DNA from: Polytrichum commune
Lineage: Eukaryota > Streptophyta > Polytrichopsida > Polytrichales > Polytrichaceae
Direction of reading: 5' to 3'
DNA length: 64,000 bases
Assembly: GCA_950295325.1 (NCBI GenBank)
Contig: OX485804.1
Span: forward strand, 60,916,533 to 60,980,532
Part shown: positions 35,731-47,845 of the stretch, piece after piece
Layout: each line of letters begins with the position of its first letter
Position numbering within the stretch: the first letter of the stretch is position 1
Translations under genes and position numbers: made by a program
Notes under the pieces: generated by a model
The model's database searches: none
Seen by the model: the letters and a program-made list of their open reading frames with translations, nothing else
Told to the model about the DNA's origin: nothing

Positions 35731-38700
35731 CATTATAGTCATATTGAAGGTTAGTTACCCCACCAATTCTCACAAACATTAAAACTTCAAAGGATGCAAC
35801 AATACACCAATGTGAAGGTAGTATGCACTTCCCATTCTAGTACATCGAAGGACTCAAAGCATATTCGGTTTGTTTCTTTTTATTGTGTGTTTTAGAGGCT
35901 ACCTAAGGTTGTGCATTGAGAGGTGTTTAAATGAGATTCAAGGTATTTATTATAATATCATTCAAGTAGCACATGTGCTATGATCCATGAACGTATGTGT
36001 GCTTTGAATCACGCATTAAAAATATATATACCTCAAGTACACTTCTAAATGTACATTCTCCTTCTTCAACTTTGAACACATTAAGTTGTGCAAATGTTCT
36101 CGTTGGCTTTGCAATGTGTGTTGCCCAACATAAAGACTTTTTTCAAGCTTGCTCATGTGTCTATGTCCTCTTATGGTCATGTGTCAAGACTCTGAGAGAC
36201 CTATGGCCGCGGGCTTTGACATGAGCATGTTCATGTTAGTAGGCTCATGAAATAGCAACCCCTTTAGATTCCTTACCCAATGGCTACTAATCTTGTTTAC
36301 ACTAAAGGGAATGTTATACCTTGCTATAGCATTTAAATGCAATATACGTCATCAACAACTATATATAACAACATGAGTTGCATACCCTTGGTGTTAGGAC
36401 AATAAAGATGACATTATTGACCAATGTCTAATGCCCATTGGATAGTTAGGATGTAAAGATATTTGATGCACATAACTTGGTTTTAAGTTTACGTAGACTT
36501 ATGTATGAATTTAAGACATAATAAAAATGTATACATGCACTTCTATTGTTGAACCCTATGATAAGAATGATAGAAATTGGTCGAGACTTAGATGTGGACG
36601 GCATCCATTGTTGTAGTACAATGCTTTAGTTGCATGCACAATGTATTATTTGTGAAAAAAATGCATTTAAAGTGTTTATTTAATTGTGTAATGATTCTCA
36701 AAATATGTACAATTAAGGTTTTTTTTGTTATATTCTTCAAGTTTGTTCCCCCAAATAATTTGTTTAGATTTGTGCATGTCTCAACAATGCCAAAAAGACA
36801 CCTTTAGATGCATTACTAGTTTTGAAATTTTTCTTTTATCCATATTTACTTAATTCCTAGTTACACACACCATTCAATTACATTGGTATCATGCAGTGGC
36901 AATCATATAGGATGTTTTGCACCACTTATAGAGTCAATTCCTCATAAATGGATAGATCAAATTAGGATTAGAGTAGGGACGCTAAATTCAAGTATTCCCC
37001 CTTTCGATATCCTCCACCACATGGCATCATACCATGATTGGTCTTAAGAGGTCATAAAGGTGAAGTACATCCTCCCTTAGATTCTCATTTAGCGTGCATT
37101 ACTTAAATCTTTGTTGTCATCTATGGTGATCTTGTAGTGGATGTCTGCTTGACTAAAATTATACATCCAACAACATTAATACGATGAGTGCCAAAAATTT
37201 ATCAATCATGACTTGATAATTTAAGCTCCTTTTCAAACCTCTTGCTATTTTATATTGTGAAAATATTGCATATTACATGAAACAATCGTGTTGCAAGGTA
37301 TTGTGTTGCTTTAAGAAAAGGATGATATGTCATTTTTATAGTGCAATATTCTTACATTGTGTATTGATAATGAATTTCAAAGATTTTAAATTTTTTTAAA
37401 TTTTGATACATTAGATTGGAATAACTAAAATACATACATAACAACAACTTGACATACTTTCATTTTTTTACATATTATTATTTGTTCATGCATGCTTAGC
37501 TTCTTCATCTCCCATCACCTCTCATATTATGATACATGCTTGTTATTGCGACCCTCAACATATGCATCTTTGCTCATGTGTGTGTGGGAGTTGTCGTCCA
37601 CCTTCAACATGTCATTATCACATAAGTCATTTTTGGTTCTTCATGTACTATGATTAGCATTCATGTGCTATACGTGGTATGGGGTGTTGGTGTAGGACTC
37701 CATTGGCACAACGTGGTTAGCTAATGCGAATTTATAATCTAACTATACTTATACATATTACACTAAAAATATCCCCCATTTGTTATAATAAACCTAGGTC
37801 TCATATGAAACTGAATAATCTAAATGGCCCACTAGGTATCTTCCAACTAGGTTAAAATCTAATTTTAATTTTGTTATTAATTATCAAAGATTCATTCCAT
37901 TGTTTGCTAGTCTTCTTCAACTTTTATCATGATCAAGGATGATGTCAATCAAATCATTTGATGAAAGTTGTGTATATAAGCATATTTAATTGAATGAATG
38001 TATGTGGATACGTACACACACACACACACACATACATTGTCAATGATTGAATGGAACTTAAATGCGACGGATTAACCACAAATCTTTGGGAGGCATGTAT
38101 GTACTCGACTATGTTACTCGGCAAGATCATTGAGACCCCATGCATTATGATTTACTATACTTACCAACGGAGATGAGGTAATATCTTACCTCTCTCAAAG
38201 TTTATGTTTCAACTGGGTCCCTCCCATTAGACTAAATCAAGATCTTTGATGCCAAATTAGGGGATAGTTCGACTAAACAAATAGAAACGACCGGGATACA
38301 CATGGTTTCTATGCATTTTCACCCCGGGGCCCACGTGGCCGAGCTACTTACAATAACCTAGACTCCTAGAGCGTATGAAACCGGGTGCCAAAACGTGCGG
38401 CCAAGGATGATGGGGTGGGCCAAGCGGCATGGTATAATGTACGTGAAGATGATTAGAAGTGGGCCCATGATCACCAACTCAACTCCCCCACACTTGCCCC
38501 AATTAGGCCGAATGTATGTATGTACATGTGAGTGCATTTGAATGGGCGTCCTAGCTAGGCAGGCTGCCTTGGAATGTGGAGGAGGGCATATTTATGAGGG
38601 CATTACACTAGACGCCTAGCTACGGGCAGCTAGGGGCGCGTAGACCCACCGGCCTAGGCCTTAGGCCCACCCTACACTGACAAGCTTCAAACCCGGTGCG

Positions 38701-40400
38701 GATCATTGAAGGTTAAAAAATGGGGTGAAGACTGTCGATCGTGGAGTTACTTTCTTGTCAGGACGCCAGGATTGCGAGGCCAGAGCGGATAGAAATGCGC
38801 ACATTTCTATTAATCAGTTGGCTTTTTGGCGGCAAAGCTGGCAGCGATGGTAGTAAGCTGATGAATCAGATTATGGAATGATGATAACTTGGGGGAGAGC
38901 CGCTGGAGGCTGGGAGACGTCTGATATGGCATGGATGTCGCAACGTTGAAGGAGACCGGGAATGACGTCATTGACAACTACCAGTTAATGTGGGTGCATT
39001 AAACATTCCATCCTTTTTATTGAGTATGTGCCATTCCCTTGAGAGCATGAGAGCTGAGGGATCAGAGGAAGGCAGTGGCTTAAGTTATTCGGTTCACAAA
39101 TGGTGCTCGTCGTCTCTTGCTGCTCGTGGTGGATAAGAGGTAGCTGAAACCCTGCATACACAAAGCGGGCTCAACGCATGCAGGTGTTTATTAAACCTCC
39201 CTTTTGTGTAGTATTGATCGTCGGTTACGAACCTTTCGTGGCTGTTGGAAATCTGTGACATGCGGTGGTAAGATCGCCTGCGTGTCGATGGGCAGGAGTA
39301 CTTCGATCAGGGCAAGTTTGGTCCTCCATTTGAGATGATACGACAGCTTTTTACAATGAAATGATGTTTCTGATGAAAAATTGACATTAGCAGAACGTAA
39401 TTTCTGGAAGATTAAGGCTAGCTGCTGAAAATGAGGATGCAAACCGGCGCCATTGCCAAAGCTCAAAATGAATGATGTGTTGCTTCTGCCGATGGATTTA
39501 TTAACTACTGCTGCACCGTTGGAACAAAAGTATACGGTTTCGGGTCTTGGTGGGCTGCGATCTGGCACATGATACGATTAGAGGTAAATATACACAATAA
39601 TTAAACTGTACAGACATTAAATATAGAGTTGTAGAAAATATTTCCGAGCCTGAAAGCCAGGCTTCTCCAAGTGCTGGTTAATTTCTGGGTTTTATTCTAG
39701 GGTTTGAAGGTTGTCCCTTGCTTGCGTATATTTCCGTTACATAATTCAATGTGGTGACTTTGTGAAGCCTGCGAGCTTAAGTACTGCAGCCCATTTCAAC
39801 ATAGCAAGCTGCTCTCCCGGTCTTGCAGTGTGCAGCCAATAATTCATGAATAGGTCGACTTGCTTCCTCAGAGTCGTGACAACCAATCAGGACATGTAGC
39901 TTACCTGCAAAACACACTGCACCTAACCAAACGTCTCTGAAGTTGGGGATAGGCTGGTGAGCGATCTTGCGGATTTTGATTGAAATTCTGAAGCAGAGTA
40001 GGAGAGTACAGTGCTATGCAGAAATTATATAATTAATTTCTACTCTCACTCGATCTGGGTTTGATTCTCGAATATGATTTTGTTGCGATGTCTGCCAAAT
40101 TGCCCATTACGTGCTTTCCAATCTATTCCTGCGGTATTACCCATTTGTTCTTTACCTCTGGGGCTCATGCGAAACTCTCTTACTCATATTTTATGCTTGC
40201 TTCCGGCGGTCATGATGAGATCAAAGGTCTTTTGTGCAGCTATTGCACACATCTCATGAAATAAACTACTTGCTGGTATTAGATTTTCTGATCAAGAGAT
40301 TTAATATCCTAAGTGGGGCAGACCCCGGCCATTCTAATGCACCCTAGCATGAGAATCGGGTTTACAAACTACCTGCACAAATTTTCTGGTTGTTCATACT
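35731..40400. other. Intergenic region, no recognised gene
   Basis: It is AT-rich to about 38.2 kb with a short CA microsatellite (38013-38032), and distinctly GC-richer from about 38.3 to 39.3 kb. The GC-richer part holds a 125-codon - strand ORF (39568-39191) with no motif I recognise ('FILSFGNGAGLHPHFQQLAL'). It may be a fragment of a gene or a non-coding transcript region; I cannot support a function. Confidence 0.4.
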
Positions 40401-40410
40401 GAGGCTAATC

Positions 40411-40670
40411 GATCCTTTGAAGGACAAAGGGATCTAAGGGTAATTCCAAACCTTGTTTTCATTTTCAAGATGGTTCGAAGAGGAGTTGCAGCTGCCAGAT
40501 CCTTTGTCCTTCAAAGGGACTTAGGGTCAATTCCAAAACTTGTTTTTGTTTTCAGGATGGTTCGAAGAGGAGTGGCAGCTGCCCGATCCTTTGAAGGACA
40601 AAGGGACCTAAGGCTAATTCCAAAACTTGTCTTCGTTTTTAGGACGGTTCGAAGAGGAGTTGCAGCTGCC
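40411..40670 (+). repeat. 87-bp tandem repeat, three copies, with internal 15-bp inversion
   Basis: Copies start at 40411, 40498 and 40585. The 87-bp unit equals 29 codons, and one + frame stays open through all three ('MVRRGVAAARSF', then 'QRDLR.IPKLVFVFR'). In copies 1 and 3 the segment CTTTGAAGGACAAAG is present (40415-40429 and 40589-40603). Copy 2 has its exact reverse complement CTTTGTCCTTCAAAG (40502-40516). Whether the frame is translated is unknown. Confidence 0.85.
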
Positions 40671-43600
40671 TTTGGCGTACTGTTTCAGTGAATGATAAAT
40701 GGCAGTTTCTCCAATGGGTAAGGTAGGTCATGGCACCGTTCAAGATTATTATACTGTACACTCACTGCTGTTGACTTGATCAAAGGCACAAATAAATTGC
40801 TAGCAGGTTTCCATTTATGCTGTTGGTCGCTCCAAATCATCCATAGAGTATGAATGTCGTGACGTGAACGTCTAAGCCATAAGTTTCACATTTTCTAGCT
40901 TTTGTCCTGCTGGAGCTGATCTCAGCAGTTCATATTCTGTTGTATCGTGCGCTGAGCCAGATCAAGTTATAAAGCCTGTAGCTCTTGGTTCCGCTGCAGC
41001 CAGTACATAACGGAATAGATTTTACATTTACCTGTAACGGTGACACGCACTAAAGAGATGAGTATGTCAAATAAATAATCGAAGGCCGAGATAGTATGCA
41101 AGTCTACTAGATATACTAGTACTCCAATTCATTATCATATCAGTGGTTGAATTGATGTGACCCTGACTAGAGAACCTTCACCCCTTAGAATATACTTGTA
41201 AATTCTATGCAGAGGCTGAGCTTTTTTGCTTGGAATCCAAATAGTGAGTGAACCTCCTCTCTAAGGAAATTTGCATACAACAGAACAGTACATACTAGTT
41301 TATATTTCCTCATCTTTCTTGTACGGAGGCGTTTGATTTTCGAATCGTCAATACTGAAACGCATTGATTTTGATATCTATAGCATAACATGATTTAATCT
41401 TTCAAAGTATTTACAGCAGTCTAGCATGTGACACTTGCATGACGTCAAGTTATATGCCTTATCCAGATCATTGATTGAATTTGTTCTTCAGACACTAATT
41501 TCAAGAAGAATCTTGCCTTCCCCATCTTTTGTTTGTTACTGTGAATATTGAGTTGAGGACAGGTGCTCTGTTTCCTAGTAAGGTGGCCCTCGTTTGACGT
41601 AGTACAGGCCAGAGTCAAATTGAAGCCTACTAGAGACGGTGGCCCTCATTTGAGGTAGTACAGGCCAGAGTCAAATTGAGTCTACTAGAGACGGTGGCCC
41701 TAGGTGCTTTGGCTGTGACCTTCAACATTCAAGTATATCTCGTTCTTGGTGACCAAATGGGTCCACCTCTACATGGACAAGTTGTGCTGGATGCTTTTTG
41801 CCTTATTTCACGATTAGAGAAAATTTAAACTTCCCCATGCTTTACTCCAGGCGTGGGTGTCGTGATCATTCTCTAAGCTTTGGTTAGAGATACGTCATTT
41901 CATCTTTTGGATCGCGGGAAACACTGAATAGTCTAAAATCCTGTGTAGTGGCGAAGGAGGGCCTAAGAAATAACTTGCTGTTGATCCATATCAGTAGATA
42001 ACTCTAGTCGTAAAGCTGTAGCCCTAACCTGCTTTCACTGAACGAACTGTGGTCTCTGCGCGCAGTAGGAATTCAATCTGAGGGCCTGCTTGCTCCCATC
42101 TTACCGCATAAGTCTAACGTCAAGCAATTGTAATACTGCGCAGGAGCGCACTGCAGTATTCTGCACAAATATGGAACTTCTAGACTCGACTTCTTGTTCG
42201 AGATTTTTGTGTCCTTCGATTCCTTGGGTAGTGGTATGATTGGATTGTGGTGAATTTGATGTAGTCAATTCCATCAAAGCTATCTCTCATTTCAAATTAT
42301 CTATGCTGCTGGAGTATCTCAGGATCACACGTTAATTATTTTTATCATCGCTAAGGGAGCGCATAGATTTTATGTGGATCATTGTTTGGTACAGCCGACA
42401 CACCAATCCGGAACATGATATGTAATTTAACATCGAGGTAAGTTACTACTAACGTCACGAGTGATAGCTTTGGTGAAATCTTAATTTCTAGTCATGTTGA
42501 CTTCATAAGTAGGTAGATAGCTAGCTAGCTGGGTACTTGCCAAGCAAAAGCCAAGTTCCAAGCGAATTCTCCTATGACCAATTTCAAGGGATCAGAAGCT
42601 CTCTTCTGTGACGCTGCTCTGCAGCACCGCACTATTCTTGCATTCAACTCCCCAGAACACTGAAAGAGCTCCATCAATGTCCCAGAGCATGTGGCTATTT
42701 TTCTGTGTGTACGTGCTCTCTGTAGACAAACTCATCTTTGTCTATCACGCAACTTTAAAGTTTACCTCCATCTATTTCAAGGCCTTTTCATTAGATTTGT
42801 AGATATTGCTTGGCATGCCATTCGTAAGGTTTGTGCTCAAAGTGCATGTACTGTGTTTGCTGCTAGAAGTCTGCAAGTTCGTAGACCTTAAGCTTTCGAT
42901 CAAACTCCTGTCATCATTATATAGGGACTAGAATGAAAACTCTATTGATAAGTTACTCTTTCTGTCTGACAAATATCGACCAGAAAGCATGACCCAAGTA
43001 AATAGGCGGCGACATGTCATCAACAGACATTGAGTGTGTATGACTTCAAGCAGCTGATCTAATGGCCCATTTCTCACGACACTCACCACTGAAGACAATA
43101 CTGGGTAATGTAAACCCATCGTAAAACTCCACCTTTATTCTTCACATATTATAAAAACACAATGTACTGCCATACAGTAGGCCCATCCTTCGTAGATTGT
43201 GAGTTACTCTGACTTTTTTCAAAATTTCCGCTACAGCATTCAAGGCTGCAATTTTGTCTAAAATTGTTGGCTTGCTCACGCGCCCCACGCAAGAGATTCA
43301 GGCACTAAAGAGGAGCTGCAGACCTCCGCATAACTTGAGGGTTGATATTGTCAAGCATGACGGCCGAATGATGCATATTACACCTTTCTGGGATACTGTG
43401 GAATGAAATGAAAGTGATTTTAGAGTCCGGGAAGCCAGAAGACCTATAATGGGACTAAAAGCACATAAGGCTGGTGTCAAACTGGATAATTCCTTAGAGC
43501 GGTGGAGTGTGGTGGCTCCATGACATATAGGCCAATATAAGCTTGATGGTTCAATTGAAAGGAAGACTTGAGATTTCCTAATACTACATTTTTAGAAAGT
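40671..43600. other. Intergenic region, no recognised gene
   Basis: Short ORFs without motifs. It includes the 56-bp tandem repeat at 41,582, listed separately. Confidence 0.4.
41582..41701. repeat. 56-bp tandem repeat, two copies plus partial third
   Basis: GGTGGCCCTC.TTTGA.GTAG to CTACTAGAGAC is repeated at 41582 and 41638, with GGTGGCCCT starting a third copy at about 41694. Confidence 0.8.
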
Positions 43601-43624
43601 GATTGGAACTTATCCCTAATGAAG

Positions 43625-45073
43625 CTATATAGGGGATACTCCAACACAAAGTGTGTCTTGGTTTTTAACTATGTTATGAGAGCAAAAGAGGTATAATCTA
43701 TTATATATGGAGATAGGAATAGCTGACCACTGTCCAATTTCAATGGCAAGTCCACGATTCGAGGTGCGGTAAGCGGCAAGGACATTGCATTGTGGTGGTG
43801 TCGATGGTTGCTTCAAGTATAATTCACATTTGTATTTGAGAAAAATCCTTGAGGTGGAGGCAATCTGGTTTCTTCCTTGAGAGATAGAGAGAGTGTTCCA
43901 TTCTTTAGCAAGTACAACCTCCTTGAGACCATCAAATTTGGTTTTTGACGGTGTTGGGTTCTTTTGGATTTCCCCATGAAATAGACTCCATGATGCCTTC
44001 CACATGGTTTTTGAATTGTGCCAAGTGTTAAATCTTTCTTCAGCAAGGTGTCGGGAGAGTAAGGTTACTTGATTGACTAACCAACAGGGGGATAGGTGGT
44101 AAGCCGTTGTTAACCCATAGCCAACCTAAGAGCATATAATTTTATGGGAAGTTCTCCAAAGTCGGCTAGCAAAATGTGGTAGGTTGTTGAAGAATGCACT
44201 TTGACGTGAGACATCATATGTAACTTCATGTCCTTCTCAATGAGAGTTTTTCAAATCACCTCCCCAAATTTTGGCACCATACGTGAAAGTTGGAAGCACC
44301 GATGCCCTAAATAGATGGGATTTGAGTTCCCAACATGTGACTCCAACTACTGCTTCTTTCCTAAGAGTGGCCATCAAGGTTTTCATACTTGCAATTTGTT
44401 GCCTTTTACTTGATGGCTCCTTGGGGGGTGGGGGGTAATCATTGGTTGGAGTAGCAATATACGTGCGAACAAATGATAGGGTATTTTAAAAACATGGGGG
44501 CTAAAAATTATAAATGGACTTAAGAGTAATATAGGGTATCAAAAATGGCACTGGACATCTTTAAAGTACTATAGGGTATGGAATAATAGGTAATTTGGAA
44601 TTATAAGTAATGCAAGCCATTTTTCTATTAACCCAAAGTAGAAATTTACATAATGATAGCATGTGAAAAAAGAAGAGAATTGAAAGTAATACCCCCCTAT
44701 AAAAATAATGGTTGTTCGCACCTATATCCTTAACTTTTTAACACACTGCCCCCCCCGAGGATGGCTCAAAGTAACCATTGTGAATAGAAATTAATCCCAA
44801 GGTATTTATATCCATGAATTATCTCAATTTGGTCCTTGCCTAGGTAAAATGCCTCTTGGTTTAATTTCCTTTTTGTGGCCAAAGATCATGATTTTGGTCT
44901 TAGATAAATTGACATCAAGGCTAGAGAAAGTGAAAAACTCATATAGCTTGTTCAGTAGTCTTTGTAAGTGTGCTCTTGATTTAAGAGCAAAACAACATCA
45001 ACAACATAAAGAAGAATGCCGATCGATGTGTTAAATAAGCATGGAGAATCTCCGTCGATCTCATCCAAATAAG
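43625..45073 (-). mobile_element. Second LINE remnant (reverse transcriptase part), truncated by CACTA insertion
   Basis: Read on the - strand from 45073 down: 'LDEIDGDSPCLFNTSIGILL' leads into 'YVVDVVLLL' (45008-44997 is YVVD, where YVDD or YADD is expected). Then come 'SLDVNLSKTKIMIFGHKKEI' and 'GYKYLGINF', typical RT blocks. After the 340-bp insertion come 'LMATLRKEAVVG', 'LFRASVLPTFTYGAKIWG' and a C-terminal 'AIEIGQWSAIPISIYNRLYL', matching the IExGRW..IP..xR.C motif at the end of many LINE replicases. The catalytic first Asp of the YxDD box is lost and several frames are used, so it is dead. It is a different type from the 1-9.9 kb LINE. Upstream RT and endonuclease parts are missing at the CACTA boundary. 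Confidence 0.78.
44420..44759. mobile_element. hAT-like MITE, 340 bp, with 8-bp target-site duplication
   Basis: GATGGCTC occurs at 44412-44419 and again at 44760-44767, exactly flanking a 340-bp segment that interrupts LINE coding sequence. The ends are CTTGGGGGG and, inverted, CTCGGGGGG. Further in, 'GTGCGAACAA' is inverted on both sides (about 44465 and 44712), giving inverted repeats of roughly 70 bp. An 8-bp duplication fits the hAT superfamily. Confidence 0.82.
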
Positions 45074-45329
45074 TCACTACAAGAAAATCGGCAAACAACA
45101 ACTCTGTTAACGACTGCGGTTTCTGTTATTACAGACTACAATGACTAATAGTGTTTCTGTTATTATGGACGACTTGTAACGGACATTCAGTCGTACAGGA
45201 CATAACGTGGCAGCATACATTTTGTAGTCATATAGGACAGTCATAAACACCTGGATCACACGTGTCATAGTGTGATGACTAGGCCATCCACGCCATTGCC
45301 TCACTTTCCATGTCATCATGTCCTGTCAT

Positions 45330-45425
45330 CGCCATGTCATTACCAACGTGTCTTCTCCGCCACGCCATGTCATTGCCAACGTGTCTTCTCTGCCACGCCA
45401 TGTCATTGCCAACGTGTCTTCCTAG
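45330..45425. repeat. 35-bp tandem repeat, three copies, in CACTA subterminal region
   Basis: CGCCATGTCATT(G/A)CCAACG followed by TGTCTTC and TCTGCCA is repeated three times. Homology of neighbouring text suggests local slippage within the element end. Confidence 0.75.
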
Positions 45426-46201
45426 TCATCCAGCCATGTCACTCAAATGCCAACTATGTAAGCTTCTTGCATACGTGTACACTGGACATGTGGTGTGTTC
45501 TGATTCGTCCACGTGGACATTATAGTAGTCATTTTGTAGTCATAAGCATTTTTCAACGATGATGTGGTGGCCACGTGGTCTGTGTTGGGGTATTGTCATC
45601 CTCAAACCTAGATGATAAATGACTAATCAGCTACTCTTTGGCAACTACAAACCAGTCACAAGTCTAGACAGGGGGCCATGTGCCCAATAAACGACTCATT
45701 GTTCAGTCTTTCATTCAGTCGTTGTGGTATGCAATGTGTCCACGTGTTGGGGGTATACGTCTCAACTTAGATTAGTCGTTCCGGAGTGCACTGGAATAAA
45801 TGACTGGCTTTGCAAAAACGACTACCTTGCAAAATATAAAGCACTGGAAATGACTACATTGCAAAAAGGTGTGCACTCATACATTTGCACTAATTAATGA
45901 TCCCACGTTGGGATTGCCTACCAAACAGCAGTAACAATCATCCCACGGAGCAGCAACTCGATGTTTCAGGTAACCCCACCACACCAAGCAGAGTTTGCAT
46001 TCACAACATTTTTAAAGCCAGTGTGCACCACATACATCCACACTTTCAATATGACAGTGGCAAGCACGCAGAAAAGACATGTGCTATATGGTGTTTTATT
46101 TTTCTGGTCCAAACAAAATACATGGGCATGTTCAAATGGGGGGGAGAGGGTTCACATTGTTCATGGACTACATCTTCTACCTGCTTGATATGTGGCTGAA
46201 A

Positions 46202-46474
46202 TCATGCAGCTCTCAAATTCCTTTCATTCCACAATGTGTTGCCTCCTACCACATCCTCAACTACCCATTGGTCCCCTGCCTCATGTGGGTATGGAAGGCG
46301 CACTTCACCCAAGTGCGCAATGCTGACGTCCACCTTGTAGCAAAATTCGGGAATGGTCTTGAAGTGAAATTTGTCCGCACCCCCCACACCCCCCACACCG
46401 CTAATTTTTCCGCTACCCACCTTCTGTTTGTTGTTTCGGGGGTTCATCAGGTTCACACATTGCCCGACACTGAA
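46202..46474 (-). CDS. C-terminal domain of En/Spm-type transposon protein (DUF8039-like)
   Basis: This 273-bp last exon (acceptor TGTATGCAG before 46474, stop TGA at 46202) reads 'FSVGQCVNLMNPRNNKQKVG', 'GSGKISG', 'DKFHFKTIPEFCYKVDVS', 'RLPYPHE' and 'VVEDVVGGNTLWNERNL'. The order 'VA.G.I', then 'H..P......V.V......L..P', then 'V.DA.G....W' is what I recall for the C-terminal domain of plant En/Spm-related proteins, annotated DUF8039 in recent databases. The exon is intact and ends about 1.1 kb inside the left element terminus, as expected for the 3' end of the gene. Confidence 0.6.
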   Translation of the reverse strand, partial: FSVGQCVNLMNPRNNKQKVGSGKISGVGGVGGADKFHFKTIPEFCYKVDVSIAHLGEVRLPYPHEAGDQWVVEDVVGGNTLWNERNLRAA

Positions 46475-46969
46475 CTGCATACACATAGCAATCAAATATG
46501 GATTAATCTCACCCCTTGCTGGTCCGTTTACTTCTAATGAATTGCAAACGACCAACAAATCACTAACAAAGCACTAACAAACGACTAACACATGACAAAC
46601 AAATGACTGACGTTTTCATGACTAAAGTAGTGAGTCGCAAAGGGCTGATTGCATTTATCACTCCAACTTGTACAACATTCAGAGTTTAGGGTTCAGGCTA
46701 ACCAGTCGTGTGGTCCAAAGTGTGTTCTCCGAGTTGCTATCCAATGGTTTCAGGGCCCCTCCCCGCACCTCCTTCCCTGGAAGCACCTACACATGCAACC
46801 ACAAGACTAATTCAATTACTCATCCAACAAATTACAGGTGAGGGGACAATGTCGTACGTGAACTTAAAGTCCACAAGTCCCCGCACCTCCAGATTTGGGT
46901 ACTCTTGGGTCAGCAAAGGGTGTACATGGCTGACGCGTCACAATGCTCCTCAAAGTTGTGTTCACTTCA

Positions 46970-47845
46970 CACACCCCTGCGTGCTTTCCGGAATCATTCA
47001 AAGCACACCAGAATCTCGTAACATCTTGGTGCGTATTCAGGCCTCCAAGAGCTGGCCATAATTTCACCTTAAGGTAATCATTGTCCTCTGAAAGATCCTT
47101 CATATTTGCAACATAGAATGAGGGGGGGGACTATGACATTCACTTGTGGATTGCATTCCACCTTGGGCGCATGGTGGTCCACTATGATTGTGTTACTGGC
47201 ATTCCAAGATGGCCATGCTTTCCACACCTTTGTCAAAGGTTTCCCCCATATAGCAACATCATCAGTTTTCTGTATCATTTCACAATCCTTTGCACACCAA
47301 GCAAACAGGGGTTTGTGGCCTTCCATATGCTCAAACACTGGCAATATCTCCCGTAAGACCTCTTCCATATACCCACTACTTTTTTGACCCCAAAAGGCTA
47401 CTTTAAAGAATTTCAAACACCTTCGCAGAAATTCAATCATCCAAGGTCTAAACACAAACCAACGGGTCGTAGTTTTCTTCGTTATCCGAATGCTAGGGTT
47501 TGGATTGGGTTCTGCCAACAAACTCGTATCTAGAAGAGTACCGTGCACATTAAATATCAGCAAGTATGTTGGATTGTAGGCTTCTGGTATGGATGGGCAT
47601 TGGGGGCATATTGAGGGACTCACCTCGCCGCCCGGCGCATTGTTCTCACCACCATGTACACCTAACTTGCTCGGGGATATGGTTTTACTTCTCACATGCA
47701 TAGAAAATGCCGACGCCTCCCTTCCCGGTGACAATGCAGGGGTGGACCCCTCTGCGATAACCCCTACCTCTCCACCTTGTACTATGCCACTCTCCCTTAT
47801 GTGAGTCTGTCCTACCCCGCCATGTACACTCCCCACCCCCCCCAC
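46970..47845 (-). pseudogene. FCP1/NIF-like HAD phosphatase domain, catalytically degenerate
   Basis: The frame after the Gly-rich linker contains 'YLLIFNVHGTLLDTSL' at the place of the HAD motif DxDxT: both aspartates are replaced (N and H). 'FVFRPWMIEFLRRCLKFFKV' and 'AFWGQKSSGYMEEVLREIL' match the RPG..EFL......V...T....Y...... block. 'NTIIVDHHAPKVECNP' matches the IIIDDSP....NP block with one Asp left. A frameshift at the G8 run (47122-47129) precedes 'FYVANMKDLSEDNDYLKVKL' and 'WPALGGL'. FCP1-like proteins dephosphorylate RNA polymerase II CTD or related targets. Without the nucleophile this can only be a pseudophosphatase or binding module. I do not know of it as a standard part of CACTA proteins. 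Confidence 0.65.
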
